NCBI GenBank assembly: GCA_963921935.1
Contig: OY998178.1
Location: 50,274,951-50,338,950 of the forward strand
Length of the DNA stretch: 64,000 nt
Reading direction: 5' to 3'
From: Galeruca laticollis
Lineage: Eukaryota > Arthropoda > Insecta > Coleoptera > Chrysomelidae
Within the stretch, counting starts at the first letter, position 1, and the number at the start of each line of letters is the position of its first letter. Below, piece by piece: positions 10,021-20,770 of the stretch. The notes beneath the pieces are model-generated. The model had not been told where the DNA came from and did not search any database. It saw only the letters and a program-made list of their open reading frames with translations. The translations under genes and the position numbers were made by a program.

Positions 10021-11466
10021 TAATATGAATAGATTTCACGAAGTAAGGGTCGAGACAGTTAATTCTATCATAACATTGTATTATCTAGAATTCGAGCAAT
10101 AATTTAACGGTCAACGTTATAAACCACACTTATTCAATAGAATATCTACGTATTTTCATAATTTAAAACTTAAACAATACAACATATATTAACAATATAT
10201 ACCTCCGAACCCCTAATACTGTTTCTAAATCTACGCCTATTACACCCCTAAAAAGTATTAAGATAATACTCGGTCATTGTCATCTTTCTACAATACCCGT
10301 CGGCACAAATAAATTTCCTGTTTTCATAACATTCATGACAGTAGGTAGGTTAAAATTACATATTTTTTGTTTGGTTCACTTGTGGTGAGCAATTCACATA
10401 AAATTTTGATTTATTGCTCCACACCGATTGCGATTTTACCATAATTGAAAATAAGTAGGGAAGAAAACACATCAACTGTGTACGTAAACAATCATTAAAA
10501 TTGAAATTTTCTAATGATTAGAAGCAAGTTTTTATTTCGACAAAATTTAGAGGACCGTATGGCAAAAATTTATTTGAACTTCCAACATTATTTTCACCTC
10601 TTCTACACTAAAACCATAAAGTTTGAAAAGTGCAATGATCTGGTGACGTACACATAAAAATGAAAGCGTTGTTGTCATATTTAATTCTAAAATTTCTTTA
10701 TCATTGTGAATAATTCGGAAATACTTTGAGAAACTCTAGAACTAATAATTTTAGACGAATTCTTGAATTATCCAAAATTCGTTTATGTATTTAATACAAC
10801 GATTCATGAGTCACATAGAAAAAGGTTATTTTTATGAAGTAAATGTTGTACTTCTATTTCTAATGCTCAATAACTTTCTTCAAATAGTGACAACGTCTGC
10901 CTGAATTGCGAGTCGATAGACGCCTGATTCGCTTTTGCTCATTCCTTAGGCAAGGAAAGACGAATGGCCTAGTAACAAAGAGGTTTGTTCCTACGCGAGT
11001 CAGAAACAGTCCCTGACAGTTCGGATTTTGCGCAGTTGACCGCGACGCGTTCCTTCAGAGATAGCTGACAGTAAGCGAGCAGTTTGTAAGTTGTTCCAAC
11101 AATTTTTTCGGATGGTTGGCTGACTGTCAGAACTGTTTGCGGATAATTTGCCAGTGACTTGTCGGGTACATGCGCAGTGAACTTTTACCTCAGTATTTAC
11201 CTTTGATTTGACTGTAAATAATCAAAATAATTTGTTGCTAGGTTTCAGATGTGTGTTATAAACCATAATTATTTCCTAGTTTATTAAAATTGTAATAAAA
11301 TAGCAAATAACTTTTTCATTCTCCCCCTTACGGAAATATTTTTTTTCATTTTAAATGAACAAGCGAAAACGAAAGTAAAACATAGTAGGTTATCGGTAGC
11401 TAAGTATGAAAAACTTTCGTGCCCTGGACAACGAACAAATAAAATGTCAAATTACTTGTCAAATAT
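10021..11466. other. Intergenic DNA with a GC-richer patch
   Basis: No coding segment recognised. Positions 10880-11180 are distinctly GC-richer, with several GACAGT/CTGTCAG words, and may be the flank or terminal region of the Crypton-like element that follows. The inverted arm 10418-10438 lies here. Confidence 0.4.
10418..10438. repeat. Inverted repeat arm, pair with 9196
   Basis: Contains CACCGATTGCGATT, the reverse complement of the arm at 9196-9216 with one mismatch. Confidence 0.55.
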
Positions 11467-12666
11467 TTATTTAGATTGGAAATTAAATGTAAAATTACAA
11501 TTTTTGTATGTTCCTAAAAGATTTAACGGCAAATGTTGATTGAAATCTTGTTTGAAAGCAATGTCACTGGAAATTTTCACTTGCTTGTCGATTTGCGCAA
11601 CATTATCATTAAATTCTATTTCCGAATTTTGGATTTCCTGAATAGATATAGATTTTGTGGGCCTGATTTTATTAGCAACTCCTATTTTATGAGTCACTGA
11701 ATCTGCTATATATCCTTCCGCTACCACTGACGACCTCCACCCACCGTGCCTTTTTATATCTAAAATGTCCACACCTGGGGAATTTGCTAGTAATGTAGAG
11801 GACGTTCTTCGAAACAAGTGACCGGTGTACTGATTTGAGTTTGTAATTTTAAGAAATTTAGCTATGTCGTACGGAATTTTTGAAATTGTATGCTTTCCAA
11901 CCACCTGATTTACACATCTGCCTCGCTCATAACGATAAAAAAAGCGTTCATCTAGCACCTTTTTTGGTCGGAGTTGCATATAACGATTGACAAATGTTAC
12001 TCAATGTTCTGTTACTACAAATCTTCTTTGCACATTATTTTTTGTAGTGAGAATCTGCACTCATATAACATAATTTTTACATTTCACGTCCTTCACTTTT
12101 AAATTATATAACTCGTCAGTTCGGCATGGCCCAGCTACTCCAAAAATCGCTACCAATATTTTCATTAAATATATTTTATCAGGAGCTTCTTACAAAAACT
12201 TTGATATATCACCTTTTGTTAATACTTGAGATTTTCGAGGTTGATATACATCATTTTTCCTTTTTATGAATGCGTTCAGGCGGCCAAATTTCGAAATATC
12301 CTGGTTCTTATTCAATGAAATAGTCAATTTCAACATTGAGTATTCTGACCATAGTGTAGCAGGGGACAATGTCTTTGATTTTTCTAAGAAAAAAACCAAT
12401 AATACATCTGCAGTTATTGTGGACACATCTTTCGTTGTACACCATTTGATGAAATTTTCATAGGCTTGATTTTAACGGTCTTTAGATTTTTCCGGTAACA
12501 AACTTCTGTACGCAATAATTGCTGCTTCTTCAATGGAATTTTGTTTCTCAGTTTTTAATTTTCTTTCAAGCCTGTCCTTTATTGATTTTGTTATTACTAA
12601 GTCGACTCCTCCAATCATCATTTGCCTTAAACCTCTGTGGTCGGTTGAAAAATCACGTTCTTTCAA
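11467..12666 (-). pseudogene. Crypton-like tyrosine recombinase, broken
   Basis: A single minus-strand frame runs through the whole interval and encodes a tyrosine recombinase. The core-binding (SAM-like) domain reads LLPEKSKDR, then AYENFIKWC and TLWSEYSMLK. The catalytic domain keeps the first Arg (CRTDELYNL), the H-x-x-R box (GHLFRRTSSTLL), the HGGW box and the Tyr nucleophile (AEGYIADS). Four in-frame stops (12472-12474, 12190-12192, 12061-12063, 12001-12003) break it although all visible catalytic residues survive. This pattern matches the Crypton-type recombinases common in insect genomes. A related upstream domain lies at 12667-13073. Confidence 0.85.
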
Positions 12667-13073
12667 AGGAATTTTTTCTTGGCAAAAACAAAAACCAAAA
12701 TATTTACACTTGCAGTAACAGATGTCGAGAAGTTTATTCTTAGCTTTCTCTGAAAACGAACTTGATGTTAGTATGATTTGAGCAATTGAAAAATTCGACG
12801 ATTACTAAGAATCAGCAAGGAAGTTTTAGTCCATATAGTCTTAATTTTTTCAATCACTTCATTATCAATATCAATGAAACTGGGCTCTTTTTTATTTTCT
12901 TGCAGAATTTCAAAACGAGCAAATAAATAATGTTTCATAACTCTTTCACATGTCGGCAAAACTGACTCAGACATTTGTTTTGGAGCTCCAAAAACAGGAC
13001 ATGCGTTTTCCGCATCGCTCGTCTTGTCGTAATTCGTACTAATATCACTTAAAACCGCAACTATTCCACGCAA
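12667..13073 (-). pseudogene. Upstream domain of the recombinase locus, Cys-rich
   Basis: Minus-strand segment starting MRGIVAVLSDISTNYDK and passing through ERVMKHYLFARFE, a KEPSFIDID block and IFQLLKSY. After a frameshift near 12770 it reads KNKLLDICYCKCK and GFCFCQEK, then joins the 12666 frame. The Cys-x-Cys pairs look like a metal-binding motif. The arrangement resembles uncharacterised insect proteins. Whether it was fused to the recombinase or is an adjacent gene cannot be decided here. Confidence 0.5.
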
Positions 13074-13169
13074 CGATACGACTACTGATCGCTAGGCACG
13101 TTGAGTAGTAAAATGTGCTAGTCAAGCGAGCTTGTCAATTGTGCTCGTTAATCGATTTTTTATTTATTT

Positions 13170-13249
13170 ATGGATAATGACATAGGAAACCAACTAGAAC
13201 TATTATCTGCGGATCTTTACAATTATTACTTAATATACTTCAATAGTGG
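13170..13249 (-). mobile_element. PLE copy 3, left part, up to LINE insertion
   Basis: Matches PLE copy 1 around 4140-4205 in the same orientation (CTGCGGATCTTTACAATTAT). The last ten bases, TCAATAGTGG, are the target-site duplication of the LINE. Confidence 0.8.
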
Positions 13250-13370
13250 TTGTATTGAACCCCTTACCTCTGCATGCGGGGCTCTGCAGCGGTGGACCGT
13301 AATGACCCAAGCTTCTCGCGGGACCATTTATGGAAAGAGAAAGTAAAGTGAGATTTCCACCGGAAAAGTA

Positions 13371-14435
13371 GTGGAAAAAATCCGCACCTCTTCTCCCGGG
13401 CACCTGACAGAGGGACAAAAGGCCAAACGGCACGAAGGTTGTATGCCGTTCGACCTCCCAGAACTGAGAGAACCGGGCGGCATAGACGACCCACTGAGAA
13501 AAGGCCTCAGTGGAGCAGGGGTGCGGAAATACCTGCGACTCCTCAATCAGGGAATATCCCCTGAAGAGGTCAGGAAGCAGGTTATTCAGGGTCCATCCCC
13601 CCCGAAAGAACCACCAATGGGAAAGATAAAGCTTAAAAGAGGCCTGGAACATATTACTCCTCCGCAGCGACCTCTTAGCAAAGAACCAAAAACATATGCA
13701 ACGGTAACCGGGCAAACCACGGGCTACGCAGCAGCTGTCAAAACAGAGAAGGCTTTAAGGGTGTGAATAATGCCAAAAGATTATCCTGGGGTCATCCTGT
13801 AAGCAGAGCAGATCTCCACCCTGGAAGACTTTCTGGTGGAAGAGCTGTGCTAGAGCAAAGAGAAGGGCATCCACTTCTGAGGTATCCATTTCCGTTGTGG
13901 AATGATACTGGTGGACTGTGGGTAACAAGAATCGGCAGACTGGCTTATGAGGTCAGCGCCGACATTAAACTCTTGGGAAGGGCCCGAATTGCTGGCTCGA
14001 AGTGGAGACGACATCCCAAAAAGCCATGCACGACATGAAATTGGGAGAAGATCCTCCAACTTGTCGAGGTTCAGAACTCCAACCTCACTTCTGGGGCCTG
14101 GAAGATCCTGAACTCTAAAAAAGAGGGACAGGGAACTATCCTCAAGATTAGGATGATCGATCACCAATCTGGGGAGGCTCTTAAGGCAGGAGGATACGCG
14201 CTAAACTTTTGTTTTGGGCGTATCCATGTCTCAGAGCTGTGAAAAAAAGGACCCCTCGCAGGATCCAAAGGACATGCAGATACCCTCCACATCCAGAACC
14301 CCTAAAAAAAAGGAAATGGGCGAGAGCTTGGGTCAGCCCGAGATCTCCTCCGGCTCTGCTGGGGTGATTGGGGATGCGGAGATCGCCTCTACATCCCGGG
14401 ATCAAGAAACCTGCTCGAACTCCGAGTAAGATATT
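13371..14435 (+). pseudogene. LINE copy 1 ORF1 (DUF4780-type gag-like protein)
   Basis: An initial frame gives a Pro/Lys-rich region with LRKGLSGAGVRKYLRLLN. After in-frame stops from 13764 onward it gives the domain start MPKDYPGVIL and EQISTLEDFLVEEL, and later WKILNSKKEGQGTILKI and ALKAGGYALNFCFGRIHVS. This ordered set matches the DUF4780 domain seen in ORF1 proteins of insect LINEs, thought to act as the RNA-binding gag-like component. Ends near 14429 with a Ser/Thr-rich tail. Several stops and small indels. Confidence 0.75.
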
Positions 14436-14569
14436 GCTATGGTGGTCGTGGAGGGTCAGGGAGAGATGAAGGAGGGGGATGAATAGAGGCTGAGTAACTG
14501 GGCTTCTTTCATATATCATAATTCACCTTCAAGTTCACGAATGTAGCTCAGATTAACCTGCACCACACG

Positions 14570-15527
14570 AAGGGAGCTACAGCCGTGATTGCGAGGTTGT
14601 TCTTTAAACTACAACTAGATCCAAGAACCATGGATCAACAATGAAGGCGAAATCAAAGGTTTGACATGCAAGGTTTCTAAATTGATTTATGATCATAAGC
14701 AAGTATCTCCGCGTGCCTGTGTAATCATGAGAAATAACATAGAATATATTTGTGTTTCAGAATACGTGTCACGGGAACTTGTTCCAATCATGGTTCACCT
14801 CAACATTGGGGGTATTGACCGAGACATCGTCATTGCCTCTGCCTACTTTGCTGGAGACGGGCCGATGACACCGCCAGAAGAAGTACAAGAACTAGTTTGA
14901 TACTGCAAAAGCAGATGGATGCCAGTTATAATTGGTTGTGATGCCAACGCACACAATACCGTGTGGGGAAGCACTAACAACAATGCAAAAGGTGAGTGTT
15001 TATTAGAATATCTCTTAGCAAATAACCTTGAGACCTTAAACGTGGGGACTACCCCCACTTCCGTCACGAGAGCAAGGGAAGAGGTCCTGGACGTAACAAT
15101 TGTTAATGTTGCTGCTCGGAAAAATGTTAAAGATTGGAGGGATATGAGCGAGCCATCACTTTCCGGCCATACAATCCGAAATCCTACATATACTGATTGG
15201 TCTCTTTACAAGACTAATCTGAAGGACAGTTTGGAATACGTCGAAGTTAATGGGGTAAATCACCCGCATTACGACCTGGAACAAAGAGTCGAACAGATCA
15301 GTGAAACAATAATGGAATATTTTCATTCCAGTTGCCCACTGTCAAAAGCTCGTTCAGAAAAGGATGCTCCTTGGTATAATAAGAACCTGTCAAACCTCAG
15401 AAGAGAGGTTCGTCGGTTCTTTAATAAAGCCAAACGTGACGGTAATTGGCAGGGGTACACTGAGAAGCTTACTCAGTACAATAAAGAGATTAGGAAGGTC
15501 AAAAGGCTTACTTTTCAAGCCTTTTGA
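14570..15527 (+). pseudogene. LINE copy 1 ORF2, endonuclease domain
   Basis: Endonuclease/exonuclease/phosphatase domain. In copy 2 the start reads CILLIQEPWINKEGQLKGL (catalytic Glu). Here IVIASAYFAGDGPMTPPEEV and the signature IIGCDANAHNTVWGS (Asp and His/Asn of the active site) are clear. The segment 14919-15527 is open for 202 codons and runs into the linker before RT (NKEIRKVKRLTFQAF). Confidence 0.85.
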
Positions 15528-15639
15528 GAAAATATCACTTCCACTCACACAGCGGTCAGACTACGAAAGGTCATGGCAAATGGGGGAACTGGCCCAACAA
15601 TGTCGCTGAAAAAGCCTGACGGATCATACAGGTCAAGAG

Positions 15640-17010
15640 GAACGATCGATTATTCTTCTTAGAAGCCACTTTCCAGGTAGTGAACCAGCAACAAGCACTG
15701 ATATAGGAATAAATTACACCAAAAAATCCCGCAAGGAAGATTGGGACATTGCTAAGAAAATATTCACCAGACAACGTTTGGAATGGGCAATAAGTACCTT
15801 TTACCCATATAAATCATCTGCAGCAAGGGACAGGGGAGATTCTTCCTCACCTTCTGAATATTACAAAAAGCAGTCTAGCAGTGAGTCTAATACTCAGAAA
15901 ATGGAGAAGGGCAAGGGTAAACTTCATACCAAAAATAGGGAAAAAAATGGTACTGATCCCCGATGTTTTAGACCCATCTGTCTAACATCGTTTCTACTCA
16001 AAACGATGGAGAAAGTAGTGGATAACTACATAAGAACAGAGAACCTGGAGGATATACCCCTTCATAAATGTCAGCATGTTTACAGAGCGGGTAGATCAAC
16101 TGAGACGGCTCTGCATCAGCTGACCGAAGTCATCTAGAGAACTCTTAACAACAAAGAAATCGCAATGTGCGCACTCTTGGATATATCTGGAGCCTTGGAC
16201 AACACAACTCATGTGTCTGTCAATGAAGCACTAACATGGAAAGTAATAAATGAAACCATTGTAAACTGAATGTATGAGTTAGTGACGATGAGGATAGCTG
16301 AGACACAGCTAGGGAATCAAACCAGCTCAGCTAAAACCACTCAGGGGACACCTCAAGAGGAAGTGATATCTCCCCTTCTATGGAGCCTCGTAATAGATGA
16401 GTTGCTCTACAGGCTAACGGAGCTTGGCTTCGAATGTGTGGGCTATGCTGATGACATAGTTCTAATAGTCAGAGGAAAGTTCGAGAGCACCTTGTGTGAT
16501 TTATCACAAAAGGGCATCAGAATCATTGAGCAATGGTGCTTGTCAGTGGGGCTAAACATTAACCCAAACAAGACCATAGTTATTCCATTTACTCGGAAAA
16601 GAACACATCCAGCCATGAAACCCATATCCTTAAACTGGGAAATCATAGAATGGAAATCAGAAGTTAAATATCTAGGGATAACCCCAGACAGTAAGCTTCT
16701 GTGGAATAAACATGTTGAAATAACTGCTAGTAAAGCAATAAGAGCTTTGATGGCGTGCAGGAATCTAGCTGGTTAGAGGGGGGCGGTAACCCAAAAATAC
16801 TGCAATGGATGTACGCCATGATTGTGAGACCAGCAATTACGTATGGGGCAATAGTTAGGCATACAAAAGCAAGTCAGTACAGCACGAAGAAGACTCTCGA
16901 CAAAGTTCAAAGGCTTGCCTGTGTGTGCATCACTGGCGCTATGAGAACGTGTCCAACTAGGGCATTTGAGTTCATTACAGGTCTCACACCTCTACATCTT
17001 GTGATATAAA
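15640..17010 (+). pseudogene. LINE copy 1 ORF2, reverse transcriptase domain
   Basis: Fingers and palm in several frames: FRPICLTSFLLKTMEKVV and HVYRAGRSTETALHQLTEV (15960-16135), a degenerate LLDISGALDN near 16180 (first catalytic Asp region), GTPQEEVISPLLWSLVIDEL, then the catalytic GYADDIVLI box at 16441-16467, and a thumb with EVKYLGITPDSKLLWNKH. Stops and shifts occur at about 16135, 16267 and 16774. Confidence 0.9.
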
Positions 17011-17339
17011 GATCTGCCCAAGAGGCAATTCTTAGAATATCTAAGGAAAGTTCAGGCGATGAGAGTATTAGAAATCGGGGAGCCTGGTCCTCTCTAACAA
17101 AATACATCTCATCAGCGAATCATCCCAGTGACTAAGTGATCAAGAAAGTAAGTATCGATAAAATTTTCACTACGATGCTAAATACAAGGAGAGACTGTGA
17201 AAGGGAATAAAGCACCCAAACTGTCAAAGAAAACACCATTAGATGGTTTAGAAACCACCGCTGGAGTAGGCGCTGGATTATTTGAGCCTGACACCAGATA
17301 CACATTATCGTTAGACTCCCTCCCAAACGTCTTTCAGGC

Positions 17340-18059
17340 AGAAATACCTGCGATCGAATGATGCGTGGAAATGAACCTAAAAGAAACTATCAGAAATGTG
17401 ACATATCGATCCATTCTGATAGTCAAGCAGCTATCAAAACGTTGAGCTCCCATGTCATTGACTCAAAGTTGGCATGGGAGTGCCGAAGATAACTTGATGG
17501 AAAAGGCAAGAATATTAGGGTCTCTTTAGTCTGGGTTCCTGGCCACTCGGGAATCACGGGAATAGAAGAGGCCAATACACTTGCCAGGAAAGGAGCACAA
17601 ATGCCCTTTATTGGCCCGTACCATTTCTGTGGTGTAGGAAAATGCTCCTATAAGAAAGAGTTTCGGAAGAAGGAGGAAACCGAAAGAGAAATAATTTGGC
17701 GGTGCCTTCCCGGGCTGAAACATTCCAAAAAGATCCTGCGGAACTTTGACACTGCTAGATCCATTAAATATTTGGACCTCAGTAAAAATAAGCTACATCT
17801 CCTCACGTGCTTTCTTACAGGACACTGCCGCCTTAGGAAGCACCTAATGAGAATAGGTCTAGCAGAAATTGACGAGTGTAGATTCTGTGGGGAGGAGGAT
17901 GGAACTCTTAATCACCTAGTTATAGAATGCCTCGCCATTGCAAGCCGACGCAAGAAATGCTTTGGACAAGAAACTTGTAAGAGTGAGGATCTAACCTCTA
18001 TGAAGCTGTCTCAAATACTAAAGTTCATTAGAACCCTGGAACTGGAAGGTGAGCTGTAG
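17340..18059 (+). pseudogene. LINE copy 1 ORF2, RNase H and CCHC tail
   Basis: RNase H motifs: IHSDSQAAIKTL (catalytic Asp) and VWVPGHSGITGIEEANTLAR (the late His/Glu block). The segment 17601-18059 ends with ECRFCGEEDGTLNHLVIEC, a Cys-x2-Cys-x8-His-x5-Cys knuckle common after RNase H in LINE ORF2 proteins. The end of ORF2 lies 85 bp before the 3' target duplication. Confidence 0.85.
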
Positions 18060-18144
18060 TAGTAGCGAGAACAGCTCTGATAGGGGGGGGGCACATTAAA
18101 CCTTAGGTTTCAGTGCATTGTATCCCCGTCAAAATCTAATATAA

Positions 18145-18290
18145 TCAATAGTGGAGAACTGCCTAGATTTATCTTTCCATTGACTTCATAATGTGGGTCT
18201 CTTAAATACCTTTCTAATTCCTCAGGGAAGTGTAGTTCTTGTTTCTTATCACAACTATGTAGTATTTCTAGTTTGGTGATAGGTGCACAG
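18145..18290 (-). pseudogene. PLE copy 3, GIY-YIG coding part right of the LINE
   Basis: Continues the minus-strand PLE interrupted at 13249. It aligns with 4197-4340 of copy 1 (AGTGGAGAACT, then the LEE-x-EIRRHL region). It stops abruptly at about 18290, where a plus-strand PLE tail begins, giving a head-to-head junction. Confidence 0.8.
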
Positions 18291-18605
18291 TAATTTTTCT
18301 GATCTTAAATGGGAAAGAGATATCCAGGATATTTCCATACGGCTAATAATATCCAAGCTTTGATATCTGTTATATGATATATTCTTATTTCTATTCATAT
18401 ATATTAAGTAGCTAAATCACAAGATTACTTGGTTTAGTCAAAAATAATTATTGTATATCAGGTTGGCATCACATCAAATGCAACTTCTGTCATTCTGACA
18501 ATGATATTTTAACATATCAAAATAATTGTCCATTTTTTTAGAATGTTTATGATTTTCTTATCATATAGTGGACTTATTTAGAAATAGTTAGTTTCATTTA
18601 TAACA
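18291..18605 (+). mobile_element. PLE 3' tail in opposite orientation
   Basis: Same tail as 9725-10020 (GATATCCAGGATAT, GTTTAGTCAAAAATAATT, TTTCATTTATAACA), but opposite to the coding fragment beside it. Inverted partial copies are a known habit of Penelope-like elements. Confidence 0.75.
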
Positions 18606-19944
18606 ATTCCACAGAGTAAGGGTTGAAACAGTAAATTTAGTCCATTCAGCACATTATCCTTCTTATTAATTTCAGTAAATTCTTTCGTCATTCTTATTTC
18701 AAACTTTTTTAAAAACGAAATCATCATATCTAAATAATGTTTGTCGCAGTAAATTATTTTACATTATATTTCAAGCTTCAAAAGATACAATGTGATCTTG
18801 ATACGGCGATCCCAAATAGTGAGAGGTTTCTCTACTAATGTTCCACTGATAAATCGCCCAACTAAATTCACAAATGATTAATAACAACTACAAATCAGAT
18901 AATCTATAAAAAATTAATCAGTGTAGTATTTAGAGGTTCAATTTATATGTGTCAGAAGAAACCAGATCATTATATCTCCTACACGATCTAAGATGTGTTA
19001 ACATTGAAATAGTTGTAATCTTTTACTTACAGACTTGATCTTCTCTTAGATCGATTCGTTTGAACAGAAAATGTTTCCAAATAGAGTGATAGAGTTAATG
19101 GGTGATAGATTTTGTTTAATGAGATCTAAACCGTTGAGATATGCAGTATTTTCTTGTTCTCTCATTTTATATGGAGATAAGGAAGATTTGTCTATTTTTC
19201 ATTGACAGCTTTAGATAAAAAGGAGCGGCACCATCAGTGTCTTTCAATTTCGTATTCAAACTTAATTAAAAAACGTTTTTATACAATTTCAATTTCTTAA
19301 CAGATGCGAATCGTTTCATGGGAATATGAAATACAATTTTCCTAAGAATTGTAACGAATTTATTGCAACGAAAATCTGGGTTAGATTGACTTACATATTT
19401 ATTCAAACACACTATTCATACTCGTATACCTTTCACATCACTTATCACTAAGTTACCTCACTAATTACACTTATACTAATTTTTACATTGTTTACAATAT
19501 TTATTTCGAAGAGGCACGTTGTAATTTCAATTGAGAGTATGAAAAGAATAGGAGATTGTTCTTCATATTAACAAACGTATCCATTTGTAATTTTTAGTTT
19601 TTTAAAAAATACCTATTTTTCGAAGTGACGAAATATCATTCGCGCAGTTGTTATTAAATCACTGCAGTTGTTCTACTTAAAGTTTTTATACAACCGTAGA
19701 ATTCTTCTCTAATTACGATTTGCGCTCCTTTTTTTGTTTGTGATTAAATCTGTGGCCGGCACAAGTCTTTTTTTACGTAAATAGGGTTTTTAGTCAAGAT
19801 ATGCTTAGACGAGTGTATATTTTAGGAATTTAAAGGGATCCAAGTCTATATACGTTGTAAAGTGATAAAAATACGATAGAGATATAGTGATTCAAGGGTA
19901 TCCGCGAAAAACAAAACGTCACCACAATTAAACATAAACAGTAA
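18606..19944. other. AT-rich DNA without recognised genes
   Basis: No coding segment or repeat boundary identified. Confidence 0.5.
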
Positions 19945-20520
19945 ATTTATATATTAATGGTTCTTCGCCAACTTCTTTTATATGAAATGAAACTTCAAAA
20001 GTTTTTCTTTTTTTCTCTTTCCAACGTTTCGAATCCTTTATTTAGGTTCATCATCAGGGCTATTGATACAATACATATAATAATGTTCTATCACTGAATT
20101 CGTTATATGACAATCTCCAATAATACCTTACAATAATAAAAACTTTTCTTATTTTTATTTGAAAATGATATTATCATTAGTTAATCAAGGTGTTGAAAAT
20201 ATAAAATTGAGAGTTTACAACTAACATTAGTTAAATATCCCTATTTTTTCTTATATTACAAAGCTTAAAATTGAAAAACTCAGCAACATTAATACATCCA
20301 TTTTGGTTTCTTAAAAACAATTATCAGGAAACATACATATAAGACAAGGACAAATGAACTTTTTTAAAAACATCTAAGTCATTTTCGGAATGGAATTGTA
20401 ATAATTTTCCATGGTATACATATTTCCATTGCTTAAATCACATATTATATTTCAAATAGGCAGAGAAATTTTTATAGTATGTATTGGTGGCGATACGAAA
20501 TAATTTCTTTCTAAACGTAA
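19945..20520 (-). repeat. Left arm of a ~575-bp inverted repeat, PLE-type terminal repeat
   Basis: Pairs with 23798-24377 at high but imperfect identity. Both arms contain a hammerhead-like motif, a feature of the terminal repeats of Penelope-like elements. The arms face each other around a DDE transposon. Confidence 0.8.
20020..20060 (-). ncRNA. Hammerhead-ribozyme-like motif, intact core
   Basis: On the minus strand the conserved CTGATGA (20051-20057) is followed by a stem II (GAACCT paired with AGGATTC across a short A-rich loop) and then GAAAC (20026-20030). This order is the catalytic core of hammerhead ribozymes, known from Penelope-like elements. The outer stems I and III were not verified by folding. 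Confidence 0.6.
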
Positions 20521-20712
20521 AAACATTAAATAATAAAACGTTTCTCATCTACAACCGTACTAAAACATTTTATTATTTAATGTGTTTAGGCTTTTTTCAG
20601 AATGAAATAGGGCTATTGTAGAGAGTAGCATGAGGCGACTTCGGAAAAATGTCAATGCAGTTTTTCTCGTTTTGGTGTTCCTAGATGCCAAAATCACCAT
20701 CCGTTCCAAAGG

Positions 20713-20713
<1 letters not shown>

Positions 20714-20767
<54 letters not shown>
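20714..20767. repeat. (TA)n microsatellite, left flank of a DDE transposon
   Basis: Uninterrupted TA dinucleotides up to the transposon end at 20768. A similar run lies on the other side at 23263-23317. Confidence 0.95.

Positions 20768-20770
<3 letters not shown>

Larger units (their letters stand above)
13250..18144 (+). mobile_element. LINE (LOA/I-like) retrotransposon, copy 1
   Basis: A 4.9-kb non-LTR element flanked by TCAATAGTGG on both sides (13240-13249 and 18145-18154). Order: short 5' leader, ORF1 with a DUF4780-like domain, ORF2 with apurinic-type endonuclease, reverse transcriptase, RNase H and a C-terminal CCHC-like motif. The RNase H places it in the I group of LINEs, and RT wording such as PICLTSFLLKTMEKVVDNYI suggests LOA-like. 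Numerous stops and frameshifts make it dead. It is inserted in the GIY-YIG coding region of PLE copy 3. A 5' leader present in copy 2 (33140-33440) is missing, so copy 1 is slightly 5'-truncated. Confidence 0.9.

Noticed and set aside
13230..14519. Minus-strand open frames across the LINE ORF1
   Set aside because: Shadow frames of the plus-strand ORF1; no motifs of their own.
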